From Microvirga sp. KLBC 81 (GTDB lineage Bacteria; Pseudomonadota; Alphaproteobacteria; Rhizobiales; Beijerinckiaceae): DNA of 64,000 nt. The stretch is from contig NZ_QDAH01000008.1 in the NCBI RefSeq assembly GCF_003075415.1, positions 1-64,000 on the forward strand. Direction: 5' to 3'. Both the position numbers and the translations under genes were made by a program. Of this stretch, positions 24,648-33,601 are shown in pieces. Below the pieces are notes generated by a model. It was not told the DNA's origin and did no database searches. It worked only from the letters and a program-made list of their open reading frames with translations. Within the stretch, counting starts at the first letter, position 1; every line of letters begins with the position of its first letter.

Positions 24648-27600
24648 TTACTCCGCCGCCACTCTGGTGGCACGCCACTGCGTGAGCAGCGCGCGCAGGG
24701 CCGCAGGCTTCAAGGGCTTGTTCAGCACATGCACGTTCATAGACGCCGCTGCATCCCGCACGACCGGCGTGCGGTCGGCGGTCACGAGAATGGCCGGCGT
24801 CGCGACCTGTGTCTTCCAGCGCAAGGCCTTGATCAGCTCGAGGCCATCCGTGTCGTCGAGGTGGTAATCGGCGATGATCACTTCAGGCAGGCTCCTGTGG
24901 GTCCGGAGAACCTGATGGGCCGTGTCGAGATCGGACGCGGTCCACACGTCGCAGCCCCAGCCCGACAGCAGCAGGCGCATGCCTTCCAGAATCGCCGGCT
25001 CGTTGTCGATCACGAGCACGCGCAGTCCTGAGAGAACGGTCATCGGTGCCTTCGGCGGCTCGGGTGCGGCAATGGTTTCGGGCAGAGCCGCGACGACTGG
25101 CACCTCGACGCGGAAGACCGAGCCCCGCCCCACCTCCGACTTGAGGGTGACCGGATGCTTCAGCACGCGCCCGATGCGCTCCACGATCGAGAGCCCAAGA
25201 CCGAGGCCTCGCGCAGCCTTCGCGCCCTGGTCGAGGCGCTGGAACTCGCGGAAGACGATTCTCTGCTTCGAGGGCGGAATGCCGAGACCCGTATCCCAGA
25301 CCTCAAGGATGAGATGCGTGCCATGCCGGCGCGCGCCGACGAGAACGCGGCCCGCCGGCGTGTACTTGATCGCGTTGGACACAAGGTTCTGCAAAAGACG
25401 GCGCAGCAGACGGCGGTCGGAACGCACGGTGAGCGAGGAGGGAACGAAGGTGAGCTTTAAGCCCTTCTCCTTCGCAATCGGGTCGAACTCGCGCTGCAGC
25501 TGGCGGAGCAGCTCGTCCATGCGGAAGCTCGACCATTGCGGCTTCATCGCGCCCGTATCGAGGCGCGAGATGTCGAGAATGGCCGTGAGGATTTCCTCGA
25601 CCGCATCGAGCGAGGCGTCGATGTTCTCGGCGAGCGTCGCGTCACCTGCCTCGCGATCGCGCTCCACAAGCGATGTCGCATAGAGGCGCGCCGCATTGAG
25701 CGGCTGCAGAATGTCGTGCGATGCGGCGGCGAGGAAGCGCGTCTTGGAAATATTCGCTTCATCCGCTTCCGCCTTCGCGCTGCGCAGCGCCTCGTTGAGG
25801 CGCGTCAGCTCTTCCGTACGCTCGCGCACGCGCTGCTCGAGCGTCTCGTTGGCGCGGCGGCTTTCCTCTTCCGCCAGCACGGCCTCGGTCACATCCGTAT
25901 AGGTCGTCACGTGGCCGCCATCCGGCAACGGGTTCGAGCGGATCTCGATGACTTTTCCGGAGGGGTAGAGCTTGAGGCGCACAGGCTCCACATCATGCTG
26001 GAACGAGTGCAGGCGCGCGGCGACCTGATCATCGATCCGTCCCGGACCGTAGGATCCGCGCGCGGCGTTGTAGCGGACGATCCGGTCCATGCCGATGCCC
26101 ACCTGCACGAAGTTGGGTGGCATGTCGTAGAGATCGATGAAAGCCTGGTTCCAGGCGAGCAGCCGCAGGTCGCGGTCGATCACGGTGATGCCCTGCTTGG
26201 CATAGTTGAGGGCGTGCTGAAGCAGATCGCGGCTATGCTGAATGGCGGCCGACGCATCATCGAGCAGCTTGAGGGCCGCTTCCGTCGAAACGGTGCGGCG
26301 CCGCAGCAGAAGCGACAGCGCCAGACGCGAAGAGGCCGAGCCGATGGCGGAGGCGAGGAGGTGCTCCGCGTACCGCAGAAGGTGAATATCGGCTTCGGCA
26401 CGCGGTTCCAGACTCTGCCCGCGGCTGTGGCTGAAGCCCTCGAAGGAGCGGGTCGTGCGTTCCTCGCCCAGATAACGGGAAACGGTGGCGCGCAGTTCGT
26501 CGACGGTGACGCTCGCGCGGAAGAGACGGAAGCTCGGAGCAACGGAGGTATGCGGCTCTCCGACGAAAACATTCGCCTGGATCTGCTCCATCGCCGTGGC
26601 GGGGCGCCAGAGCGAGAAGCCGATATAGCAGAGAATGTTGAGGGAGAGACTCCAGACGACGCCGTGCGTGAGCTGAGGCAGGTCGACACCGAAAAGTGCG
26701 GTGGGTTTAAGAGCTTCGATGCCGAAGGGACCGGAGACCACCACGTCCGACCAGAACACGCCATCCCAGACGAGGCTCGGCAGCAGAAGCGTATAGAGCC
26801 AGGTGAGGAAGCCCACGACGAGGCCGACGCTGGCCCCGAGCGCGGTCCCGCGCGACCAGATGAGGCCGCCGATGAATACAGGCGCAACCTGCGCGACGGC
26901 AGCGAAAGAGAGAAGGCCGATGGCTGCGAGCGCAGCCTCGCCGGAAGCGCGGTAATAGGCATAGCCCAGCAGGATCACCAGCACGATCGAGATGCGCCGC
27001 ACGGCGATGACGAAGCTGCCCGGATCCACGCCGGCAAAGGCGCGGCGGCGCAGGACGATGGGCATGACGAGATGGTTGGAGATCATCACCGCGATGGCCA
27101 CGGAATCGACGATCACCATGGCTGTCGCAGCAGAGAACCCCCCCAGGAAGGTCAGCACGGCGATCGTGCCGGCCTGATCGGCCAGCGGCAGCGCCAGCAC
27201 GGTCATGTCGCGATCGATCCCATCGCCGGGGAACATCACCATGCCGGCAAGCGCGATCGGAATGACGAACAGGTTGATGAGGATGAGATAGAGCGGGAAC
27301 ATCCAGGCGGCCCGCTTCAGGTCACTGATGGAGTGGTTCTCAACCACCGTCACATGGAACTGGCGCGGCAGCAGCAGGGTGGCGCAACTCGAGAGCAGGA
27401 TGAGCGTGATGAAGCTGCCGAAGCCCGACGTCCGCTCGATCAAGCTGTCGCTTATGCCCTGAGCGACAAGGCGTTCCGTGATGCCGTTGTAGCCATCGAA
27501 CATCACGAAGGTCACGTAGCCGCCGACCACCAGGAAGGCGACGAGCTTCACGATGGACTCGATCGAGATCGCCATGATGAGCCCATCCTGATGCTCGGTG

Positions 27601-28157
27601 GCATCCGGATGGCGCGTGCCGAAGGCGACGGCGAAGCCTGCGAGGACAAGGGCGACGACGAGCGCGAGATCGCCGATGAAGGGCAGATCCGGCGGCGGCA
27701 TGCCGTTGGTTTTCGTCAGGAACACATCGAGGGACGACGAGACCGCCTTCAGCTGAAGCGCGATGTAGGGAACGGAGCCTATGAGCGCGATCAGGCTCAC
27801 GATGGCGGCGACGCGCTCGCTCTTGCCGTAGCGGGCAGCGACGAAGTCGGCGATGGAGGAGATGTTCTGCGTCTTGGCAACTTGGATCACACGCCGGACG
27901 AGGGCGTGCCCCAAAGTGATCACCAGGATCGGGCCGATATAGATGGCGAGAAAATCGAGGCCCGAGCGGCTGGCCAGCCCTACGGAGCCGTAGAAGGTCC
28001 AGGAGGTGCAATAAACCGCAAGCGCCAGCGAGGCGATGGTGGAGCGCCATGGCCCCTGGACGAAGCGCCTGCCTTCATTGTCGCCCCAATAGGCGACCGT
28101 GAACAGGAAGCAGAGATAAACCAGCGCCGATAAGACAACCGCCCAGGTGGCGACCAT
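24648..28157 (-). CDS. Hybrid sensor histidine kinase with N-terminal sodium:solute symporter domain
   Basis: 1169 residues. Residues ~1-500 form a 13-helix SSS/PutP-like transporter domain (GSVGLASRSGLDFLAIYIGP, FLGGFSAATAMVIVDS). A linker and PAS-like domain follow (~640-760, GITVIDRDLRLLAWNQ), then a coiled coil and HisKA with the phospho-acceptor His ~814 in ASHDILQPLNAA. The ATPase domain (~915-1025) has NLVSNAIKYT, WDTGLGIP and GLGLGLSI. The C-terminal receiver (~1045-1160) has Asp ~1096 in IIADYHLDD. The architecture couples transport or ligand sensing to phosphorelay. The signal and output regulator are unknown. Confidence 0.93.
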   Translation of the reverse strand: MVATWAVVLSALVYLCFLFTVAYWGDNEGRRFVQGPWRSTIASLALAVYCTSWTFYGSVGLASRSGLDFLAIYIGPILVITLGHALVRRVIQVAKTQNISSIADFVAARYGKSERVAAIVSLIALIGSVPYIALQLKAVSSSLDVFLTKTNGMPPPDLPFIGDLALVVALVLAGFAVAFGTRHPDATEHQDGLIMAISIESIVKLVAFLVVGGYVTFVMFDGYNGITERLVAQGISDSLIERTSGFGSFITLILLSSCATLLLPRQFHVTVVENHSISDLKRAAWMFPLYLILINLFVIPIALAGMVMFPGDGIDRDMTVLALPLADQAGTIAVLTFLGGFSAATAMVIVDSVAIAVMISNHLVMPIVLRRRAFAGVDPGSFVIAVRRISIVLVILLGYAYYRASGEAALAAIGLLSFAAVAQVAPVFIGGLIWSRGTALGASVGLVVGFLTWLYTLLLPSLVWDGVFWSDVVVSGPFGIEALKPTALFGVDLPQLTHGVVWSLSLNILCYIGFSLWRPATAMEQIQANVFVGEPHTSVAPSFRLFRASVTVDELRATVSRYLGEERTTRSFEGFSHSRGQSLEPRAEADIHLLRYAEHLLASAIGSASSRLALSLLLRRRTVSTEAALKLLDDASAAIQHSRDLLQHALNYAKQGITVIDRDLRLLAWNQAFIDLYDMPPNFVQVGIGMDRIVRYNAARGSYGPGRIDDQVAARLHSFQHDVEPVRLKLYPSGKVIEIRSNPLPDGGHVTTYTDVTEAVLAEEESRRANETLEQRVRERTEELTRLNEALRSAKAEADEANISKTRFLAAASHDILQPLNAARLYATSLVERDREAGDATLAENIDASLDAVEEILTAILDISRLDTGAMKPQWSSFRMDELLRQLQREFDPIAKEKGLKLTFVPSSLTVRSDRRLLRRLLQNLVSNAIKYTPAGRVLVGARRHGTHLILEVWDTGLGIPPSKQRIVFREFQRLDQGAKAARGLGLGLSIVERIGRVLKHPVTLKSEVGRGSVFRVEVPVVAALPETIAAPEPPKAPMTVLSGLRVLVIDNEPAILEGMRLLLSGWGCDVWTASDLDTAHQVLRTHRSLPEVIIADYHLDDTDGLELIKALRWKTQVATPAILVTADRTPVVRDAAASMNVHVLNKPLKPAALRALLTQWRATRVAAE

Positions 28158-28625
28158 ATGCCCAAAACCCCAAACTCTCAGCTGGAACCAGCTTTACTCT
28201 CTGAAGGGGCTGAACGCTACCGTCAGAGACTGCCCAGAAAGGGTGGGTCGGAAAGTCAAAGCGCCGCGCTCCGTCCATTAGACCTTCACGTCCTCACCGG
28301 CCTTGGGCCGGTGATCTCGTTTCGCTGAGGCGCAGCGCTCTTCGGATCGGGATGGCCGGGACAGATCCCTGGATCAAGTCCGGGGACGGCCATGACGAGG
28401 AGTGTGGTCCGCGCTTCACTGGTTCAAGCTCTCACCCAGCCAGACCACCTCACTCCTCCTTGTAAAAGGGGAGGGAACGGGCGGCTTGTCATTGATGAAC
28501 CAGGCTCTCAAGACAGCGCGAAGACACATCTCACTCTATCAGGGTGAATTGATATTCTGCGGCATGGATTATCATCCCTGTCGGAATGAGGTCATATGGA
28601 GGTCATCGAGTTTCAGGAGATCCCC
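28158..28625. other. Intergenic region upstream of doxX
   Basis: No gene seen. It holds a family A repeat (28289-28398) and a smaller CCTCCTTGTAAAAGGGGAGG hairpin near 28457-28476 that resembles half of the element inside the ligase gene. Confidence 0.6.
28289..28398. repeat. Dispersed two-hairpin intergenic repeat (family A)
   Basis: TCACCGGCCTTGGGCCGGTGA hairpin (arms TCACCGGCC/GGCCGGTGA) followed by a GGCC...CCGGGGACGGCCATGACG hairpin. It is the closest copy to 21904-22010. Confidence 0.8.
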
Positions 28626-29060
28626 ATGATCGATACCCGCACTGCTCCCTATGCCGCGCTCATCCTGCGCGTCACCCTCGGCGCTCTCTTCCTGGCCCAT
28701 GCCGGCCTGAAGATCTTCGTCTTCACCCCCGCCGGCACGGCTCAGTTCTTCGGCAGCCTCGGCCTGCCCGGGTTCCTCGCCTATGTGGTGATCCTGGCCG
28801 AGGTTGTCGGCGGTGTTGCCTTGATTGCTGGTTTCTATGCCCGCTGGGCAGCTTTGGCTCTCATCCCGATCCTGCTCGGCGCCATCTTCACGGTGCATGG
28901 CCCGGCCGGCTTCTTCTTCTCCAACCCGAATGGCGGCTGGGAATTCCTGGCGTTCTGGATCGTGGCGCTGCTGGCGCAGGCTCTCTTGGGTGAGGGCGCC
29001 TATGCCCTCAAGGCTGGATCGGAGAAGGCCTCTCCCGCGTTGTCCGTTCGCTCGGCTTGA
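28626..29060 (+). CDS. DoxX family membrane protein
   Basis: 144 residues, four transmembrane segments (ALILRVTLGALFLAHAGLKI, FLAYVVILAEVVGGVALIAG, LALIPILLGAIFTVHG, EFLAFWIVALLAQALLG). The family is associated with thiol redox and oxidoreductase complexes, but most members are uncharacterised. The ATG at 28626 was chosen for TTTCAGGAGATCCCC. It is followed at once by the VOC gene. Confidence 0.9.
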   Translation: MIDTRTAPYAALILRVTLGALFLAHAGLKIFVFTPAGTAQFFGSLGLPGFLAYVVILAEVVGGVALIAGFYARWAALALIPILLGAIFTVHGPAGFFFSNPNGGWEFLAFWIVALLAQALLGEGAYALKAGSEKASPALSVRSA

Positions 29061-29599
29061 GTGAAGCGGCCATGATCAAACCCATCTCCAATGAGGCCGC
29101 CGGACTTCCGGCGGCTCGTCCCATCGATCCGGGCGTCCGGATCGGCCATGTCCACCTCAAGGTGGCGGATCTCGAGCGCTCGCTCGCCTTCTATTGCGGC
29201 GTGCTCGGCTTCCAGTTGATGCAGCGCTATGGCCGTCAGGCCGCCTTCGTCGCGGCAGGCGGCTATCATCACCATATCGGCCTCAACACCTGGGAGAGCC
29301 AAGGCGGCTCCCCGCCGCCTCCCGGCACGACGGGGCTCTATCACGTGGCGATCCTCTATCCCACGCGGGCGGCTCTGGCCGATGCTCTCCATCGTCTGAT
29401 CGAGGCGCGCATTCCGCTGCAGGGCGCGAGCGACCATGGCGTGAGCGAGGCGCTTTACCTGAGCGATCCGGATGGAAACGGCATCGAGCTCTATGTCGAC
29501 CGTTCCGAGGACCAGTGGCCGCGCGCGCCGGATGGTGAACTCCAGATGGTTACCCGCCCCCTGGACCTGCGCAATCTTCTCGCCGCCCGCGAGGCTTGA
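29057..29599 (+). CDS. VOC (glyoxalase/extradiol dioxygenase fold) family protein
   Basis: 180 residues with two beta-alpha-beta3 modules. IGHVHLKVADLERSLAFYCGVLGF starts module one (His metal ligand in HVHL), GYHHHIGLNTW provides further ligands, and LYHVAILYP with SDPDGNGIELYVDR forms the second module. Residues match the catechol-2,3-dioxygenase-like subgroup (CatE). The TTG start overlaps the doxX stop (TTGA); an ATG at 29072 is an equally possible start. The substrate is unknown. Confidence 0.87.
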   Translation: MSEAAMIKPISNEAAGLPAARPIDPGVRIGHVHLKVADLERSLAFYCGVLGFQLMQRYGRQAAFVAAGGYHHHIGLNTWESQGGSPPPPGTTGLYHVAILYPTRAALADALHRLIEARIPLQGASDHGVSEALYLSDPDGNGIELYVDRSEDQWPRAPDGELQMVTRPLDLRNLLAAREA

Positions 29600-29657
29600 C
29601 GATATTCCTTGACCGGGCACCTTTATGCTTGTCGGCCAAGCTCAAGGAGGTCCGGTC

Positions 29658-30092
29658 ATGTGGAACGAGTTCAAGCAATTCGCCCTGCGCGGCAATGTGG
29701 TCGATCTTGCCATCGGCATCATCATCGGCGCAGCCTTCGGCAAGATTGTGGATTCCCTCGTCGGCGACGTCTTCATGCCGATCATCGGCGCCGTCACGGG
29801 CGGCCTCGATTTCTCGAACTACTTCACGGCGCTGTCCGGCAGCGTCACGGCGCAGTCGCTGGAGGAAGCCAAGAAGCAGGGCGCGGTGCTCGGCTGGGGC
29901 AACTTCATTACGGTCGCGATCAACTTCCTTATCATCGCGTGGATCCTGTTCCTCCTCGTCAAGGGCATGAATCGCCTGCGCCGCGCCGAGGATGCCAAGA
30001 CCGGCACGGCCGAGAAGCCGCCGGAAATCCCGGCGGATGTGAAGCTTCTCACCGAAATCCGCGATCTCCTGAAGACCGGCCGTACGGTGTGA
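29658..30092 (+). CDS. mscL: Large-conductance mechanosensitive channel
   Basis: 144 residues; pentameric inner-membrane emergency valve for hypo-osmotic shock. [20 protein letters not shown] is the conserved N-terminal helix and TM1 start, FMPIIG follows TM1, and TM2 is [25 protein letters not shown]. The C-terminal helix is TEIRDLLK. Start set by AAGGAGGTCCGGTC before the ATG. Length is normal for the family. Confidence 0.97.
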   Translation: MWNEFKQFALRGNVVDLAIGIIIGAAFGKIVDSLVGDVFMPIIGAVTGGLDFSNYFTALSGSVTAQSLEEAKKQGAVLGWGNFITVAINFLIIAWILFLLVKGMNRLRRAEDAKTGTAEKPPEIPADVKLLTEIRDLLKTGRTV

Positions 30093-30209
30093 TCCATCAC
30101 CCGTTTCGATGGAACTCTTCGCTTCTTGTCATGAGTGACGTGTGAAGGCTTGCCTTCGGCGGGTGGACAGGTCATCCCTGTCCACCCTTATGCCAAGGAT
30201 CAGCCTCTG

Positions 30210-31412
30210 ATGAACGCATCCGTCTCGATTCCCTCGACCTTCAATCTGCGCGTGGAAGCTCTGCAGGCTCCCACCAGCGGCATCGTGGATGTGTTCTCCT
30301 ATGGAAGGAACAAGCCCGGCATCATCCCGCTCTGGGTCGGCGAGGGCGATTTGCCGACGCCTTCTTTCATCTGCGACGCGGCAACGCGCTCGCTGCAGGA
30401 CGGCGAGACCTTCTACACCTATCAGCGCGGCATCCCGGATCTGCGCCAGGCGATCGCGCGCTATCACGAGAAGGTCTATAGCAAGGCCTTTGATCCGGAG
30501 CGCTTCTTCGTCACCTCGGGCGGCATGCCTGCGATGCAGATTGCGTTTCGCATGGTCTGCGGCAATGGCGACGATGTGCTGATCCCCACGCCCGCATGGC
30601 CGAATTTCGCCGGTGCCATCACCATTGCAGGCGCGCGTCCCGTCGCCGTTCCCATGAACATCGACGAAAAAGGGTGGCATCTCGATTTCGAGCGGCTGGA
30701 AAAATCGATCACGCCGCGCACCCGCGCCGTCGTGTTGAACTCTCCCTCGAATCCCACCGGCTGGACCGCAAGCCGTGACGATCTGCGCGCCGTGCTCGAC
30801 ATGGCGCGCCGACACGGATTGTGGATCGTGGCCGACGAGATCTATGGCCGCTTCATCCACGATCCGGCACTCACCCTCGACGGGCGCGCGCCGTCCTTCC
30901 GCGATGTGATGGAAGCGGAGGATCGCATTCTCTTCATCCAGACCTTCTCGAAGAACTGGGCGATGACCGGGTGGCGTCTCGGTTGGCTCGAAGCGCCGCC
31001 TGTCCTGGGTCAGGTGATCGAGAACCTCGTCCAGTATCAGACCTCCGGCACGCCCACCTTCATCCAGCGCGCAGGCGTTGCGGCCATCGAGCAGGGCGAG
31101 GAGTTCCTGGCCGACCAGATCGCCAAGGCCAAGCGCGGGCGCGAGATCGTCAAGAAGCTGGCGGAAACGGGCCTCGTGGAGCTGCCGCCGCCCAACGGCG
31201 CGTTCTACGCCTTCCTGAAGATCAAGGGCGCGAAGAGCTCCAAGGACATCGCCTTCCGCCTCATCGACGAAGCGAATGTGGGCCTTGCCCCTGGAAACGC
31301 TTTCGGCGATGCGGGGGAGGGCTATTTGCGCCTTTGTTACTTGCGCAGGTCCGAGGATCTGGAAGAGGCGGTGAATCGCATCGGCGCAGCTCTGCCCAAG
31401 CTGGTGGTGTGA
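30210..31412 (+). CDS. PLP-dependent class I/II aminotransferase
   Basis: 400 residues, fold type I. The PLP-binding Lys is in FSKNWAMTGWRLGW, the substrate/PLP contacts in NSPSNPTGW and VADEIYGRF, and the C-terminal Arg in YLRLCYLRR. It resembles aspartate/aromatic-type aminotransferases. Start at MNASVSIPST; the frame runs upstream without a better site. The amino donor and acceptor are not determined by sequence alone. Confidence 0.9.
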   Translation: MNASVSIPSTFNLRVEALQAPTSGIVDVFSYGRNKPGIIPLWVGEGDLPTPSFICDAATRSLQDGETFYTYQRGIPDLRQAIARYHEKVYSKAFDPERFFVTSGGMPAMQIAFRMVCGNGDDVLIPTPAWPNFAGAITIAGARPVAVPMNIDEKGWHLDFERLEKSITPRTRAVVLNSPSNPTGWTASRDDLRAVLDMARRHGLWIVADEIYGRFIHDPALTLDGRAPSFRDVMEAEDRILFIQTFSKNWAMTGWRLGWLEAPPVLGQVIENLVQYQTSGTPTFIQRAGVAAIEQGEEFLADQIAKAKRGREIVKKLAETGLVELPPPNGAFYAFLKIKGAKSSKDIAFRLIDEANVGLAPGNAFGDAGEGYLRLCYLRRSEDLEEAVNRIGAALPKLVV

Positions 31413-31500
31413 GATCGTCGATGGCCGGCGGCAGCCTGCCAGTGCATACCCCGCCCGCAAATCTGACGATTGACCTGAACGCATGTGGCGGTCATTGAGT

Positions 31501-31527
31501 GAACAGAGCCTCTGAAGGGCTCTGTTC
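31501..31527. terminator. 10-bp perfect hairpin between the aminotransferase and abrB-like genes
   Basis: GAACAGAGCC - TCTGAAG - GGCTCTGTTC. There is no U-tract, so termination is uncertain. It argues that the downstream gene starts at 31538 and not at the GTG at 31499. Confidence 0.5.
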
Positions 31528-31537
31528 ATTGCTCGAC

Positions 31538-32587
31538 ATGCATCTCATTCTTGCTCACGTCGCTCAAATCCTGATCGCCGGTCTCGGCGGTCTCGTCTTT
31601 TACTGGCTCGGCGTTCCGGCCGCATGGCTGTCGGGCTCTGCCATTGCGGCTGCGTTGTGGGGCCTTTCGAGTTTCGCCGTGCCCATGCCGCGTGCGCTCG
31701 CTGATGCTGCGATGCTCGTCTCCGGTGCCGCCATGGGAGCCGCCGTTACGCCTGCTGCCATCGATGCCATGGGACGCTATCCAGGCAGCCTCATGCTTTT
31801 GGTGATCGGCGTCTTCGCGATTTCGCTTACCTCCTCGCTCTGGCTCACGCGCATTTCCGGCTGGCACAAGGCCGATGCTTTGCTGGCGTCCGTGCCCGGC
31901 GCGCTCTCGACGGTGCTCGCCGTCGCTGCGGACCGGAAGGCGGATGTGCCATCCGTCGCCATCGTGCAGAACGTGCGGCTCTTCGTGCTCATCGCACTTC
32001 TCCCGAGCGTTGTTGTCGCAACAGGTGGAGGGGGCAACATGAACGCGCTGATCGGACAGGGCATGCCGGTTGAAAGTCCGGGTGGCATGGCTTTCATCCT
32101 CATCGGCGGTCTTGCGCTCGGGCTCGTGTTCAAGAAGCTGAAGGTCGCCGCTCCCATTCTTCTGGGCGCAACCATCGTCAGCTCCGTCAGCCATGGCACC
32201 GAATTCGTCACCGGTGTCATTCCGCCGGTTCTTGCCACCGGAGGCCTCGTGCTGATCGGCCTCTTCATCGCCGAGCGCTTCCGCAACATTCAGCGCTCCA
32301 CCTTGCGGCGCGCACTCGTGGCGGCTTTGGGCTCTTTCTCGGTCGGCATGGGGGTTGCAGTGATCTTCGCGGCTCTCGCCGCATGGCTTGCCGGAGTGAG
32401 CTTCGCCAACAGCCTCGTCGCCTTCGCGCCCGGCGGCTTAGAGGCCATGACCGTGCTTGCGCTGATCCTCGGCCTCGATCCACTCTATGTCGGCATCCAC
32501 CACCTCGTCCGATTTTTGGGGATCGGCCTGGTGCTGCCATTCATCGTGGGCTGGCTGCAGCGCGGAAAACTGGCTGACGCCGAATAA
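31538..32587 (+). CDS. AbrB family membrane protein (ammonia-monooxygenase-like duplication family)
   Basis: About 349 residues and 10 transmembrane helices arranged as two repeats: WLSGSAIAAALWG near residue 30, and PILLGATIVSS in the second half, each with the Gly-rich helix (AGLGGLVFYWLGVPAAW; GGLALGLVFKKLKVAAP). The annotation 'AbrB' is historical; these are integral membrane proteins of unknown function, possibly transporters. An upstream GTG is in frame, but a stable hairpin covers that region. Confidence 0.85.
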   Translation: MHLILAHVAQILIAGLGGLVFYWLGVPAAWLSGSAIAAALWGLSSFAVPMPRALADAAMLVSGAAMGAAVTPAAIDAMGRYPGSLMLLVIGVFAISLTSSLWLTRISGWHKADALLASVPGALSTVLAVAADRKADVPSVAIVQNVRLFVLIALLPSVVVATGGGGNMNALIGQGMPVESPGGMAFILIGGLALGLVFKKLKVAAPILLGATIVSSVSHGTEFVTGVIPPVLATGGLVLIGLFIAERFRNIQRSTLRRALVAALGSFSVGMGVAVIFAALAAWLAGVSFANSLVAFAPGGLEAMTVLALILGLDPLYVGIHHLVRFLGIGLVLPFIVGWLQRGKLADAE

Positions 32588-32590
32588 CCC

Positions 32591-33463
32591 TCACGGCTTC
32601 TCGTTGCGCAGCCTCTCCACCGCCTCCATGCGAGGCTTTGCGGTCTCCCACAGACGTTTCGTCACGGCGGCAACGAGCGCTTCGGTGATGAGCAGGAGAC
32701 CTGTTGACGAGTCCCAGTTCGAGGGTGCCACGATGTGGGCAGGCAGCACGTGGCGGGCGACGCGCGCGATGGGCGAGAGCCAAGGATCGGTGAGCAGAAC
32801 GACCGTCGCGCCTTGCTTTGCCGCCGTTTCACACAAAGCCGTCACATCTTCCTGATAGCGGCGGATGTCGAAGGCGACGATCACGTCCTTTTTGCCGATT
32901 TCGATCATCCGGTCGCGCCAGAGAGCCGGCTGGCCTTCGATGAAATCCACTTGGCTTCGCACGATGCGGAAATGACTTTCCGCATAACGTGCAAGCGCAC
33001 CCGTGAAACGTCCGCCCGTGAAGTGGATGTGGCGGCGTGGGTCGCTCAAGAGTTCCACCACCGCGTCGAACTCGGCAGGCGCGATGTTTTCCACCGTTGC
33101 GCGCAGGTTGCCGATCACCGCCTCGGCGAAAGAAGCGAGCGCCGGGGCGCGCTGGCCCTTGTCCGAGGGGCTCGCCTTGGCGAGGGGGGAGAGGAGCTGC
33201 GCCTCGAGTTCCCCGCGCAGGTGCTTCTGGAAATCCGGGAAGCCGCTGAAGCCCAGCCTTGTCACGAAGCGCAGAACCGACGGAGCGGAAATCCCGGCGC
33301 GGGTGGCGAATTCCGCCACCGTATCAAGGCCGGCAAAGGGATAATGGCTGAGCAGCAGGTGTGCGGCCCGCTTCTCGCTGGGCGTGAAGGAATCCATTTC
33401 GAGGCGGATGCGCTCGGCCAGGCTTGGCGGATCGACAGGGGGGATCATGCTGTCATCTTTCAT
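32591..33463 (-). CDS. MurR/RpiR family transcriptional regulator
   Basis: 290 residues. N-terminal HTH_6 domain (~12-88, FTPSEKRAAHLLL, AGISAPSVLRFVTRLGFSGFPDFQKHL) and C-terminal SIS domain (~125-260, HFTGGRFTGALARYAESHF, KDVIVAFDIRRYQEDV). SIS domains bind phosphosugars in most members, though many rhizobial RpiR proteins control amine or amino acid use. It is divergent from the amidohydrolase gene, which heads the permease/GS/ALDH/ADH set, so it is the likely local regulator. An AAGGAGGGGG site lies upstream. Confidence 0.9.
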   Translation of the reverse strand: MKDDSMIPPVDPPSLAERIRLEMDSFTPSEKRAAHLLLSHYPFAGLDTVAEFATRAGISAPSVLRFVTRLGFSGFPDFQKHLRGELEAQLLSPLAKASPSDKGQRAPALASFAEAVIGNLRATVENIAPAEFDAVVELLSDPRRHIHFTGGRFTGALARYAESHFRIVRSQVDFIEGQPALWRDRMIEIGKKDVIVAFDIRRYQEDVTALCETAAKQGATVVLLTDPWLSPIARVARHVLPAHIVAPSNWDSSTGLLLITEALVAAVTKRLWETAKPRMEAVERLRNEKP

Positions 33464-33601
33464 GTTGGAATGTTTCGTCCCCCTCCTTGACGGTTTCCAA
33501 AAGCTGTACCAAAAATTTCAGCTAAGAAAAATCTGTAAGAAACGTACCAAGCGTTCAAACGAGGGCTTCAGCCTGCTCCCCGCAGGCAAACGGAGGACCG
33601 C
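33464..33601. promoter_or_regulatory. Divergent control region between rpiR-like and amidohydrolase genes
   Basis: AT-rich for this genome. It has an imperfect dyad AGCTG-N12-CAGCT and two GTACCAA copies (CTGTACCAAAAAT and ACGTACCAAGCG) about 40 bp apart, which are candidate RpiR operators. An ACGGAGGACCGC ribosome-binding site precedes the plus-strand gene. Confidence 0.5.

Noticed and set aside
25536-28133. 865-codon plus-strand frame antisense to the histidine kinase
   Set aside because: Its composition (Arg, Asp, Gly, His runs) is typical of an antisense shadow in high-GC DNA; the minus strand has a complete multi-domain kinase.
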